This document shows, in pieces, positions 50,547 to 58,652 of a stretch of 64,000 nt of DNA (its first letter is position 1; every line of letters starts with the position of its first letter). This DNA is from an uncultured Oscillospiraceae bacterium (lineage in GTDB: Bacteria; Bacillota; Clostridia; Oscillospirales; Oscillospiraceae): positions 1 through 64,000 of the forward strand of contig CAJUFJ010000011.1 in NCBI GenBank assembly GCA_910585815.1, read 5' to 3'. The notes below the pieces were generated by a model that was given only the letters and a program-made list of their open reading frames with translations, was not told the DNA's origin and did not search any database. The translations under genes were made by a program, and so were the position numbers.

Positions 50547-51386
50547 ATGGAAGTATTTCGTCTGATTGAGCGGATATTATCCGCCGGAGAAAGTGCGGTT
50601 CTCGTGACTATCGAGGCCAGCAGCGGTTCCGTCCCATGCAGCGCAGGGGCCATGATGCTGGTAGCGGCCCAGGGCAGGGCGGCGGGCACCATTGGCGGCG
50701 GTGCGGTGGAGTACCGCAGCGAACAGATTGCCCGGGAAGCTCTGCAAACAGGCCAGTCCAGGGTGGAACGCTTCCTGCTCCGGCCCAACGAGGTGCAGGA
50801 TCTGGGCATGGTCTGCGGCGGCGAGGTACAGGTCAGCTTTCGATATCTCTCGGGCAACGACGAAGCGTCCATCGCCTGGGCCAGACAGGAGGCGGAACGG
50901 CTTCTGCCGCCGGGAAGGGTGTACATCTTTGGGGGCGGTCATGTCTCACAGGCCCTTGTCCCCGTTCTGAAGGCGGTGGATTTCCGGTGTGTGGTGCTGG
51001 AGGACCGGGAGGACTTCTGCCGGCCTGAGCTTTTTCCCGGCGCAGAGGAGACCCGGCTAATCCAGAACGATGACCCCACTGCCTACAGGGAGATTACCGC
51101 CGAGGACTATGTGGTGGTCATGACCCGGGGGCACAAGGATGACCTCGCCGTCCAGGCCCAGGCGCTGAAAACCCCGGCCAGATATATCGGCGTCATCGGC
51201 AGTCGGAGAAAAACAGCGGCGGTGTTCGCCAAGCTGCGGGAGATGGGCTATACCGACAATGACTTGGCCCGGATCACCACCCCCATCGGCCTGGATATCA
51301 AGGCCGAGACCCCGGCGGAAATCGCGGTGAGCGTTGCCGCTCAGCTCATTTTGATACGGGCAGAGAATGGGAGGGGTCGAACATGA
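50547..51386 (+). CDS. XdhC/CoxI family molybdenum-hydroxylase accessory protein
   Basis: 279-aa protein that helps insert (and often sulfurate) molybdenum cofactor in hydroxylases. The XdhC-N motifs GSVPCSAGAMML and GTIGGGAVEYR are present; a Rossmann domain follows (VYIFGGGHVSQAL, then GVIGSRRKTAAVF). The start has AAGAGG upstream and the stop overlaps moaA as ATGA. Its presence, with a MocA-type enzyme, fits a cytosine-dinucleotide cofactor for the hydroxylase encoded at 57328-60904 (inference). Confidence 0.9.
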   Translation: MEVFRLIERILSAGESAVLVTIEASSGSVPCSAGAMMLVAAQGRAAGTIGGGAVEYRSEQIAREALQTGQSRVERFLLRPNEVQDLGMVCGGEVQVSFRYLSGNDEASIAWARQEAERLLPPGRVYIFGGGHVSQALVPVLKAVDFRCVVLEDREDFCRPELFPGAEETRLIQNDDPTAYREITAEDYVVVMTRGHKDDLAVQAQALKTPARYIGVIGSRRKTAAVFAKLREMGYTDNDLARITTPIGLDIKAETPAEIAVSVAAQLILIRAENGRGRT

Positions 51387-52327
51387 TCGACGCATACGGC
51401 CGTACAGTGGACTATCTGCGCCTGTCGGTAACCGACCTGTGCAGCTACCGATGTCAGTACTGTATGCCTGCGGAAGGGGTGCGCAAGCTTCGCCGCGAGG
51501 ATATCCTATCCGTGGAGGAGTGTGTGGAGATTGCACAGGCGGCCGCCCGCTGCGGTGTGACCAAGGTGCGCATCACCGGCGGGGAACCCCTGGTGCGCCG
51601 GGGGATTCTGGACATCTGCCGGGGCATCGCCGCCATCCCGGAGGTCCGGGAGCTGTGTCTGACCACCAACGGCGCCCTGCTGCCAGAGCTGGCCGCCCCC
51701 CTCCGGGAGGCCGGAGTCCAGCGGCTGAACATCAGCCTGGATACCCTGCGCCCCGAGCGGTTTCGTGCCATGACCCGGGGTGGTGAGCTGAACCAGGCGC
51801 TGGACGGCATCGCAGCCGCGGAACGCGCTGGATTTTCCGATTTAAAGCTGAATACTGTCCTGATTGGCGGCTTCAACGACGATGAATTGGAGGACTTTCT
51901 GGCTTTGACGATGGAGCACCCCTGGGAGCTGCGATTCATTGAGCTGATGCCAATGGGCCCCTGCGCCCATTGGGACAGGGGATGCTTCCTCCCCTGCCGT
52001 ACGGTTCTGGAGCGTTTTCCTGCCCTGGAACCCATAGAGGCCCGGGGCGTGGCCCTGCGGTACCGCCTGCCGGCGGCCAAGGGAACGGTGGGCCTTATCT
52101 CCCCCCTCAGCCACACCTTCTGTTCTCAGTGCCGCCGTATTCGGGTGACCTCAGACGGCAAATTAAAGGGCTGTCTCCACAGCCAGGAGGAGATTCCCCT
52201 GCGGGGTCTCCACGGACAGGCGCTGGAGGAGACCATCCGCCGGGGTATCCTGAGCAAGCCCCAGGAGCACCACCTGACAGAGCGGTCCAGCGACACCCCC
52301 CGGAACATGAATCAGATCGGAGGTTAG
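51383..52327 (+). CDS. moaA: GTP 3',8-cyclase
   Basis: Radical-SAM enzyme of 314 aa that starts molybdopterin synthesis from GTP. The first cluster Cys are in LCSYRCQYC, and the C-terminal cluster has FCSQCRRIRVTSDGKLKGCL. The protein ends in the Gly-Gly typical of MoaA. It overlaps the XdhC gene by four bases and is followed after three bases by moaC. Confidence 0.96.
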   Translation: MIDAYGRTVDYLRLSVTDLCSYRCQYCMPAEGVRKLRREDILSVEECVEIAQAAARCGVTKVRITGGEPLVRRGILDICRGIAAIPEVRELCLTTNGALLPELAAPLREAGVQRLNISLDTLRPERFRAMTRGGELNQALDGIAAAERAGFSDLKLNTVLIGGFNDDELEDFLALTMEHPWELRFIELMPMGPCAHWDRGCFLPCRTVLERFPALEPIEARGVALRYRLPAAKGTVGLISPLSHTFCSQCRRIRVTSDGKLKGCLHSQEEIPLRGLHGQALEETIRRGILSKPQEHHLTERSSDTPRNMNQIGG

Positions 52328-52330
52328 CAT

Positions 52331-52810
52331 ATGGAAGAACTGACCCACTTTAACGAACAGGGTCGGGCAAAAATGGTGGACGTAACCGGTAAAACTGTCA
52401 CCTGCCGCACCGCCGTGGCCAAGGGCGAAATACATATGTCCCGGGAGACCCTTGGGCGAATCAGGTCCGGGACCGTCAAAAAGGGGGACGTACTGGCTGT
52501 AGCCCAAGTGGCGGGCATCCAGGCGGCCAAGCACACCTGGGAGCTCATCCCCATGTGCCACCCCTTGCCCCTCACGGGGATTGACATTTCCTTTGCCCTG
52601 CTGGAGGAGCCCTTCCGGGTGGAGATCACCGCTGCCGTCACCTGCACCGGGGTCACCGGGGTGGAGATGGAGGCCCTTACCGCTGTCTCCTCCGCCGCCC
52701 TGACCATATACGACATGTGCAAGGCAATTCAGAAGGATATGCGGATTGAACACATCCGCCTGCTGTCCAAGTCCGGCGGCAAGAGCGGAGACTACAAAAT
52801 TGAGGAGTGA
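52331..52810 (+). CDS. moaC: Cyclic pyranopterin monophosphate synthase
   Basis: 159-aa enzyme that converts the MoaA product to cPMP. Family motifs MVDVTGKTVTCRTA, LIPMCHPLPLTG and GVEMEALTAVS are present, including the conserved His in MCHPLP. The length is normal. The next gene starts near its stop. Confidence 0.96.
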   Translation: MEELTHFNEQGRAKMVDVTGKTVTCRTAVAKGEIHMSRETLGRIRSGTVKKGDVLAVAQVAGIQAAKHTWELIPMCHPLPLTGIDISFALLEEPFRVEITAAVTCTGVTGVEMEALTAVSSAALTIYDMCKAIQKDMRIEHIRLLSKSGGKSGDYKIEE

Positions 52811-52815
52811 GCGCC

Positions 52816-53250
52816 GTGGCAGAGGTCATTTCTGTCAACATCAGCGAGAAAAAGGGGGAGCAGAAGCACCCTGTGCGGGAAATTCAGCTCAAGCTCCGCC
52901 ATGGCATTGTGGGGGACGCCCACGCCGGGGACTGGCACCGGCAGATCAGCCTGCTGGCCGAGGAGAGCATCGACTCTATGCGCGCCGCCTGCCCCGTCCC
53001 TCTGGGCAGCGGAATGTTTGCCGAGAACATCAACACCCGGGGCATCGACCTGAAGAACCTCCCGGTGGGAACCCGCCTGCGGATGGGAGAGACGGAGCTG
53101 GAGGTCACCCAGATCGGCAAGGAGTGTCACAGCGGCTGCGCCATCAAACGGGCGGCAGGAAAATGTGTCATGCCCACCGAGGGCATCTTTGCCGTGGTGG
53201 TCAAAGAGGGAATTGTCCAGGCCGGAGATGAAATCGAGGTGCTGACATGA
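52816..53250 (+). CDS. MOSC domain protein
   Basis: 144-aa MOSC (MoaC-sulfurase C-terminal) domain protein. Such domains bind molybdenum cofactor or carry sulfur for it. The GTG at 52816 (MAEVISVNISEKKG) has GGAG eight bases upstream; GTG 52807, overlapping the moaC stop, is alternative. A conserved Cys is in QIGKECHSGC. It overlaps the next gene by four bases. Position between moaC and a MoeA-like gene supports a cofactor role. Confidence 0.88.
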   Translation: MAEVISVNISEKKGEQKHPVREIQLKLRHGIVGDAHAGDWHRQISLLAEESIDSMRAACPVPLGSGMFAENINTRGIDLKNLPVGTRLRMGETELEVTQIGKECHSGCAIKRAAGKCVMPTEGIFAVVVKEGIVQAGDEIEVLT

Positions 53251-54266
53251 AGCTCATCAAAACCGAGGACGCTGTGGGCCACGTCCTGTGCCACGACATG
53301 ACCCAGATTATCAAGGACCAGTACAAGGACGCCCGGTTCCGCAAGGGCCATGTGGTCACCCAGGCAGACATCCCTGTGCTGCTGTCCATGGGCAAGGAGC
53401 ACCTGTATGTCTGGGAGATGGTTCCCGGAATGCTCCACGAGGACGAGGGGGCGACACGGTTGGCGGCGCTGTGCCGCAACGAAAATATGACCCTCTCCGA
53501 CCCCAAGGAGGGGAAAATTGAGGTCTTCGCAGACTGTGACGGCCTGTTTCAGGTAGACAGCCGGCGGCTCACCGCTGTCAATTCGGTGGGGGACGTGATG
53601 ATCGCCACCCGCCACGGGAACACGGCGGTCCACAAAGGGGACAAGCTGGCGGGTACCCGGGTGATTCCCCTGACGGTCCCGGAGGAAGTTCTGCAAAAAG
53701 CGGAGGAGGCCGCCGGAGAAAGGCCCTTGCTCTCCCTCCGGCCCTGGAAGCTGAAAACCGCCGCCGTCGTCGTCACCGGGAACGAGGTGAAGGCGGGGCG
53801 CATTCAAGACACCTTCTCCCCCGTGGTGGTGGAAAAACTGGCCGGCTATGGAGTGGAGACCCGCTCCATAGTGCAGTCAGGAGACGCGGTGGAGACGGTA
53901 GCCGGCGCTGTCAACGCGGCCCGAGCCAGCGGAGTGGACATGATCCTCTGCACTGGGGGTATGAGCGTGGACCCGGACGACAGCACCCCCGGCGGCATCC
54001 GGGCAACAGGAGCTAATATTGTCTCCTACGGCGCGCCCGTCCTCCCCGGGGCCATGTTCCTGCTGGGCTATTATGAGGACGGCACTCCCGTCATGGGGCT
54101 GCCCGGCTGTGTCATGTACGCTGGGGCCACCGTTTTTGACCTGGTACTGCCCCGAATCGTGGCGGGTGTGCCCGTCACCCGGGACGATGTGGCCGGAATG
54201 GGTGAGGGCGGCCTGTGCCTGGGCTGCAAGCCCTGCCGGTATCCCCTCTGCCCATTCGGGAGGTGA
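53247..54266 (+). CDS. Molybdopterin-binding protein (MoeA-like) with C-terminal Cys cluster
   Basis: 339-aa protein. Residues about 160-325 hold a MoCF-biosynthesis (molybdopterin-binding) domain: AAVVVTGNEVKAGRIQD, CTGGMSVDPDDSTPGG and MGLPGCVMYAGATVFDLVL. The N-terminal 150 residues are less familiar and lack the MoeA linker domains. The end is odd: CLGCKPCRYPLCPFGR contains four Cys in 13 residues and could bind metal. It probably replaces or assists MoeA for molybdenum insertion. Confidence 0.82.
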   Translation: MKLIKTEDAVGHVLCHDMTQIIKDQYKDARFRKGHVVTQADIPVLLSMGKEHLYVWEMVPGMLHEDEGATRLAALCRNENMTLSDPKEGKIEVFADCDGLFQVDSRRLTAVNSVGDVMIATRHGNTAVHKGDKLAGTRVIPLTVPEEVLQKAEEAAGERPLLSLRPWKLKTAAVVVTGNEVKAGRIQDTFSPVVVEKLAGYGVETRSIVQSGDAVETVAGAVNAARASGVDMILCTGGMSVDPDDSTPGGIRATGANIVSYGAPVLPGAMFLLGYYEDGTPVMGLPGCVMYAGATVFDLVLPRIVAGVPVTRDDVAGMGEGGLCLGCKPCRYPLCPFGR

Positions 54267-54273
54267 GGGCAGT

Positions 54274-55053
54274 ATGAAAAAGCCGCCGCTTCTTTCGCTG
54301 TTTTTACCGCTGCTTCTGTCCCTTGGCGCCTGCGGCGCACGGCATCAGGAGCAGGCAGAGCTCCACATCTTTGCCGCCGTCTCCATGACTGAGACCATAA
54401 ATCAAATCATCGCAGACTACAAAACTCAGTCCCCTGATGTAATCATCGTCCCCACCTACGACTCCTCCGGCACCCTGCTCACCCAGATTCAGGAGGGGGC
54501 AGACTGCGATCTGTTCATCTCCGCCTCCCCCAAACAGTTGGATGCCCTGGACGAGACCGGCTCCCTGCTGGAGGGGACCCGGGTGGACCTTCTGGAGAAC
54601 AAGGTGACCTTGGCTGTCCCCCAGGGCAATCCCAAGGGGGTCGAGGGCTTTGACCAGCTGGCCCAGTTGCTGGAGTCCGGGGATGTACTGCTGGCTGTGG
54701 GCAACAGCGACGTGCCGGTGGGCCAGTACACCAAAAAAATCTTCGCTTACTACAGCCTGGACGAGACGTCTTTAGCCGGAGCGCTCACCTACGGTTCCAA
54801 CGTGAAGGAGGTCACCACCCAGGTGTCCGAAGGGACGGTGGACTGCGGCATCATCTACGCCACCGACGCCGTCTCCGCCGGGCTGACGGTTGTGGACACC
54901 GCCACCGTTGAAATGTGCGGTCAGGTCATCTACCCCGCCGCTGTGCTGGCGGACAGCAGGCACCCCGATGAAGCCAGGGCATTTTTGGCCTATCTCCAGA
55001 CGAATCATTCCGCCAAGGTTTTTGAAGGCGTGGGTTTCACCGCTCTGAATTGA
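54274..55053 (+). CDS. modA: Molybdate ABC transporter substrate-binding lipoprotein
   Basis: 259-aa lipoprotein; the signal peptide ends in a lipobox LSLGAC. The molybdate-site opening FAAVSMTETINQI and the later VPTYDSSGTLLTQI are characteristic of ModA. GGAGG precedes the ATG. It begins the modABC part of the operon. Confidence 0.92.
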   Translation: MKKPPLLSLFLPLLLSLGACGARHQEQAELHIFAAVSMTETINQIIADYKTQSPDVIIVPTYDSSGTLLTQIQEGADCDLFISASPKQLDALDETGSLLEGTRVDLLENKVTLAVPQGNPKGVEGFDQLAQLLESGDVLLAVGNSDVPVGQYTKKIFAYYSLDETSLAGALTYGSNVKEVTTQVSEGTVDCGIIYATDAVSAGLTVVDTATVEMCGQVIYPAAVLADSRHPDEARAFLAYLQTNHSAKVFEGVGFTALN

Positions 55054-55064
55054 GGGGGATTTCT

Positions 55065-55736
55065 ATGGACTGGTATCCGTTGTTCAACTCTCTGCGCATC
55101 GCGGCCATCTCCACGGTGATCGTGTTCTTTCTGGGAATTGCCTGTGCCCACTGGCTGTCCCGCCTGCCTGGACTGGTCAAGGCGGCGCTGGACGTAATCC
55201 TTACGCTTCCCCTGGTGCTGCCCCCCACGGTGGTGGGCTGGCTGCTCCTCCTGCTGCTGAGCCCCAAGCGTCCCTTGGGAAGCTGGGTCCAGGGGGCCTT
55301 TGGCGTCCGTCTGGTGATGACCTGGCAGTCCACCATCTTCGCCACGGTAGTGGTGGCCTTCCCCCTGATGTACCGCACCGCCCGGGGAGCCTTTGAGAGC
55401 TTTGACCAGGATTTGGCCAACGCGGGCCGCACTCTGGGCCGGTCTGACACCTGGGTGTTCTGGCGGGTACAAATGCCCTGCTGCAAACGGGGGATTATCG
55501 CCGGGGCGGTGCTGGCCTTTGCCCGGGCGCTGGGGGAATACGGCGCCACCTCTATGGTGGCCGGCTATACACCGGGGCGTACCGCTACCATCTCCACCAC
55601 CGTCTACCAGCTGTGGCGCACCGGGGACAACGCAGGGGCCCTCCGGTGGGTACTGGTCAACATGGCCATTTCCGCCGTCTTCCTGTTTGCTATCGGTCTG
55701 TTGGAGAGGAGACGAGAGCCGTGCCGCTGTCAGTAG
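55065..55736 (+). CDS. modB: Molybdate ABC transporter permease
   Basis: 223-aa permease with about five membrane segments. The ATPase-contact motif RALGEYGATSMVAGY is typical of ModB. The ATG has GAGGGGG upstream. The 3' end overlaps modC by 16 bases. Confidence 0.92.
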   Translation: MDWYPLFNSLRIAAISTVIVFFLGIACAHWLSRLPGLVKAALDVILTLPLVLPPTVVGWLLLLLLSPKRPLGSWVQGAFGVRLVMTWQSTIFATVVVAFPLMYRTARGAFESFDQDLANAGRTLGRSDTWVFWRVQMPCCKRGIIAGAVLAFARALGEYGATSMVAGYTPGRTATISTTVYQLWRTGDNAGALRWVLVNMAISAVFLFAIGLLERRREPCRCQ

Positions 55737-56767
55737 ACATCAAAAAAAAGCTGGGGAACTTTCAGCTTCAGGTTCAATTTGAGACGGAGACGGAACGGCT
55801 TGCCCTGCTGGGGGTCTCCGGGTGCGGCAAGTCAGTGACCCTGCGGTGTATCGCCGGAATCATCAAACCGGATGAGGGGAAAATTGCCCTTGACGGTACA
55901 ATCCTTTTTGATAGCGCGGCGAAAGTCAATCTGCCGCCCCAGCGCCGCCGGGTAGGCTATCTTTTTCAGCAGTACGCCCTCTTTCCCCACATGACGGCGG
56001 CACAAAATATTGCCGCCGCCGTCCGGGAGCACGCAAAGCGGAAGGAGATAGTAAACCGTCTGCTCCGCCGCTTCCAATTGGAACGGGCAGCCGGGCTGCG
56101 GCCGGGCCAGCTCTCCGGGGGCCAGCAGCAGCGGACTGCTCTGGCCCGCATCCTGGCCTCGGAGCCCAAGGCGCTGCTGCTGGACGAGCCCTTTTCCGCT
56201 CTGGACAGCTTTCTCAAATACCAGCTGGAGACAGAGCTGCTGGACACGCTGGACCGCTTTTCCGGGACGGTTCTGTGGGTCTCTCACGACCAAGGCGAGG
56301 TGTTCCGAAACTGCCGCCGGGTCTGCGTCATAGAGGGCGGACGCTCCGGCCCAGTACAGAGCCTGAGAGAGCTGTTCCACGCACCGGATACCGAGACAGC
56401 CGCCCGGCTGTCCGGGTGCAAAAACTATGCCGACGCTGTACCCAAAGGGGACAAGGTCTATCTCCCGGATTGGAATCTGACCCTGAACTGCGGCCGTCCG
56501 GTGCCCGACGGGGTGCGGCGTATGGGGGTGCGGGCCCACTTTGTCACCCCGACGGAGGGGCAGGAGGAAAACACATTCTCCTGCTCAGTTCTCAGAGCGG
56601 TGGAAGATGTATTCAATACCATTGTCCTGCTCCGCCCCGAAGGAGCGGAACCGGACGCCCCCTTGCTGAGGATGGAGCTGGAAAAAATGGCCTGGCGGGC
56701 CATCCAGCCCAAGGAGCGGCTCCTCGTCTCCATCTGCCCCCGGGACATCTTGCTTTTTGAGCGATAG
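55721..56767 (+). CDS. modC: Molybdate ABC transporter ATPase
   Basis: 348-aa ATPase. Walker A GVSGCGKS, signature LSGGQQQR, Walker B LLLDEPFSALD and switch VSHDQGE are present. The start GTG at 55721 lies inside modB with AGAGGAG upstream. A C-terminal domain (about 240-348) is TOBE-like; it could sense molybdate, but the classic pattern is weak. Confidence 0.92.
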   Translation: MPLSVDIKKKLGNFQLQVQFETETERLALLGVSGCGKSVTLRCIAGIIKPDEGKIALDGTILFDSAAKVNLPPQRRRVGYLFQQYALFPHMTAAQNIAAAVREHAKRKEIVNRLLRRFQLERAAGLRPGQLSGGQQQRTALARILASEPKALLLDEPFSALDSFLKYQLETELLDTLDRFSGTVLWVSHDQGEVFRNCRRVCVIEGGRSGPVQSLRELFHAPDTETAARLSGCKNYADAVPKGDKVYLPDWNLTLNCGRPVPDGVRRMGVRAHFVTPTEGQEENTFSCSVLRAVEDVFNTIVLLRPEGAEPDAPLLRMELEKMAWRAIQPKERLLVSICPRDILLFER

Positions 56768-56782
56768 GAAGGAGAAATTTTT

Positions 56783-57277
56783 ATGTTTCACGTTGCTGTT
56801 TTAACAGTCAGCGACCGCAGCTTCCGGGGGGAACGCCCCGACGAAGGAGGGCCGCTGGTAGCGGGGCTGCTGAAAGAGGCGGGCTATGCCGTGGTCAAGA
56901 CTGCTGTCGTCCCGGATGAGCAGTCTCTGATTGAGACCGCCCTGCGGGAGATTGCCGACACAGGGGAAGTTCAGCTGCTGGTCACCACCGGCGGAACCGG
57001 CTTTGCCCCCAGAGATGTCACCCCGGAGGCCACCCTGGCCGTCTGCCAGCGCATGGTTCCCGGCATTCCTGAGGCCATGCGGTACGCTCCTTTGCGCCTC
57101 ACGCCCCGGGCCATGCTCTCCCGGTCCCAGGCGGGCATTCGGGGTAGTACTCTCATTATCAACCTTCCCGGTTCCCCCAGGGCCGCAAAGGAGAATCTCG
57201 AGGCTGTCCTCCCTGCCCTGGAGCACGGACTGGAACTGCTGACCGGCATCCGCAGAAACTGCGATACGGTGGAGTAA
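56783..57277 (+). CDS. Molybdopterin adenylyltransferase (Mog/MoaB family)
   Basis: 164-aa enzyme that adenylylates molybdopterin before metal insertion. The family motifs TVSDRSFRGERPDEGGPL, TTGGTGFAPRDVTPEA and NLPGSPRAAKENLEAVLPALEHGL are seen. AAGGAG precedes the ATG. It closes the operon at a strong bidirectional terminator. No moaD, moaE or moeB is present in the window. Confidence 0.93.
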   Translation: MFHVAVLTVSDRSFRGERPDEGGPLVAGLLKEAGYAVVKTAVVPDEQSLIETALREIADTGEVQLLVTTGGTGFAPRDVTPEATLAVCQRMVPGIPEAMRYAPLRLTPRAMLSRSQAGIRGSTLIINLPGSPRAAKENLEAVLPALEHGLELLTGIRRNCDTVE

Positions 57278-57291
57278 ATTCAAGAAATGGC

Positions 57292-57329
57292 AAAAAGCTG
57301 CCCAACTGTGACCAGTTGGGCAGCTTTTT
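57292..57329. terminator. Bidirectional terminator between the convergent cofactor and hydroxylase operons
   Basis: A 17-bp perfect stem (57292-57308 with 57313-57329, loop TGAC) has five A and five T at its base, so it works for both strands. The hydroxylase FAD-gene stop (57328-57330) touches the stem. Confidence 0.93.
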
Positions 57330-58182
57330 ACGCGCGTTTTTGGAGCAGTGCAAACAGGTCTGCCACAAGTCCCTGCGCGGCCTCTGTTTTGTACAGGCGG
57401 TTGGCCGGACGGCAATTGTTGTGGATCGTCGTGGCCGTGATGGCAGTGATTTCCTTCATCAAATGCTCGTCCAATACCCTGCCGACCATCAGCGTCTCCG
57501 CTTCTGGAATGCGGATCGGGGCTGTGGCCACAGCCCCCAAAGTCAGCCGGGCATCTTCAATTACTCCGTCAGGCGAGCATTTTACCAACGCCCCCATCCC
57601 CTCACGGGCGATGGAGACATGTTCCCGAAATCCGATTTTCCGAAATCCGCTGATATAGCCCGCCCAGCGTCTCCGGTCGATGACCATTCCCACCACCGCC
57701 TGCCCGGTTTGAAGGATGTTTTTCCTTGGACCCAGGATAAACTGTTCCATGGGGAACAGGCTCACGGCTCCGTCTTTTGAAAGAACTTCCAACTCCAAAT
57801 CATACAGCCTGCCAACCGGAAGCATATCGCCGGCGGGAGAAGCGTTGCACAGATTACCGGCCATTGTGGCCTTGCTTCTGATTTGGGGTGTTCCTACCTT
57901 TGAAGCCGCGTCTGAGATTGCGCAAAATTCCGGGATGGACTGCAAAGCGGCGGTCAGCTCCTGCATCGTGACCATAGCCCCGATGTGAAGCCGGTCTTCC
58001 TCAAGGGAGATGGCCCTCAGCTCCGGAATCTGACCAGGGTAAATAAGCAGATCGGGCTCAGTCTGGCCCTGGTGCATCTGAATGACCAGGTCGGTTCCCC
58101 CGGCTATCACACGGCTTTGGGCGGTTGCCTGAGTCAAGGCGTCTGCCAACCCGTCCAGTGTTTTCGGCATCAGGCTTTTCAT
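57328..58182 (-). CDS. Molybdenum hydroxylase FAD-binding subunit
   Basis: 284-aa medium subunit of a xanthine-dehydrogenase-family enzyme (CoxM/XdhB-like). The FAD contacts VIAGGTDLVIQMHQG and TMAGNLCNASPAGD are present, and the C-terminal CO-dehydrogenase-flavoprotein domain is complete. It is the third gene of the hydroxylase operon and its start overlaps the iron-sulfur gene as ATGA. Confidence 0.92.
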   Translation of the reverse strand: MKSLMPKTLDGLADALTQATAQSRVIAGGTDLVIQMHQGQTEPDLLIYPGQIPELRAISLEEDRLHIGAMVTMQELTAALQSIPEFCAISDAASKVGTPQIRSKATMAGNLCNASPAGDMLPVGRLYDLELEVLSKDGAVSLFPMEQFILGPRKNILQTGQAVVGMVIDRRRWAGYISGFRKIGFREHVSIAREGMGALVKCSPDGVIEDARLTLGAVATAPIRIPEAETLMVGRVLDEHLMKEITAITATTIHNNCRPANRLYKTEAAQGLVADLFALLQKRA

Positions 58183-58652
58183 ACGCCCACCTCCCGCAGC
58201 TCACGAGCCGCCCTGTCAACCGCACGCACAATCTGTACATAACCGGAGCAGCGGCAGATATTGCCCGACAGGGCAACGCGGATTTCTTCCTCTGTGGGAG
58301 TTGGATTTTTCAGCAGCAAGGCCTTGGCGGACATAATCATGCCGGTGGTGCAGAAGCCGCATTGTATCGCGATTTCCTCCACAAAGGCTTTTTGCAGAAT
58401 GTCCAGCTCACCGGTTTCTGATAATCCCTCGATGGTCACCACGTGCCGGCCCTCCAGCTGGACGGCCAGGGTCAGGCAGGAGTGAACCGCCTCCCCGTCC
58501 AGCAGGACAGTGCAGGCACCGCACTCGCCCTCCGCACAGCCCTCCTTGGTGCCTGTGAGACTCAAGTCCTCCCGCAGGATATCCAGCAAACGGCGATCCG
58601 GGTCGGTTTCCAGCTGAACCAGCCGGTTGTTTACATAAAAGGACAGCTTCAT
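58179..58652 (-). CDS. Molybdenum hydroxylase [2Fe-2S] subunit
   Basis: 157-aa small subunit with two [2Fe-2S] clusters: plant-ferredoxin type Cys39, Cys44, Cys47, Cys59 and the helical type Cys98, Cys101, Cys133, Cys135. The start ATG at 58652 has AGGAG upstream and overlaps the large-subunit stop as ATGA. Confidence 0.94.
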   Translation of the reverse strand: MKLSFYVNNRLVQLETDPDRRLLDILREDLSLTGTKEGCAEGECGACTVLLDGEAVHSCLTLAVQLEGRHVVTIEGLSETGELDILQKAFVEEIAIQCGFCTTGMIMSAKALLLKNPTPTEEEIRVALSGNICRCSGYVQIVRAVDRAARELREVGV

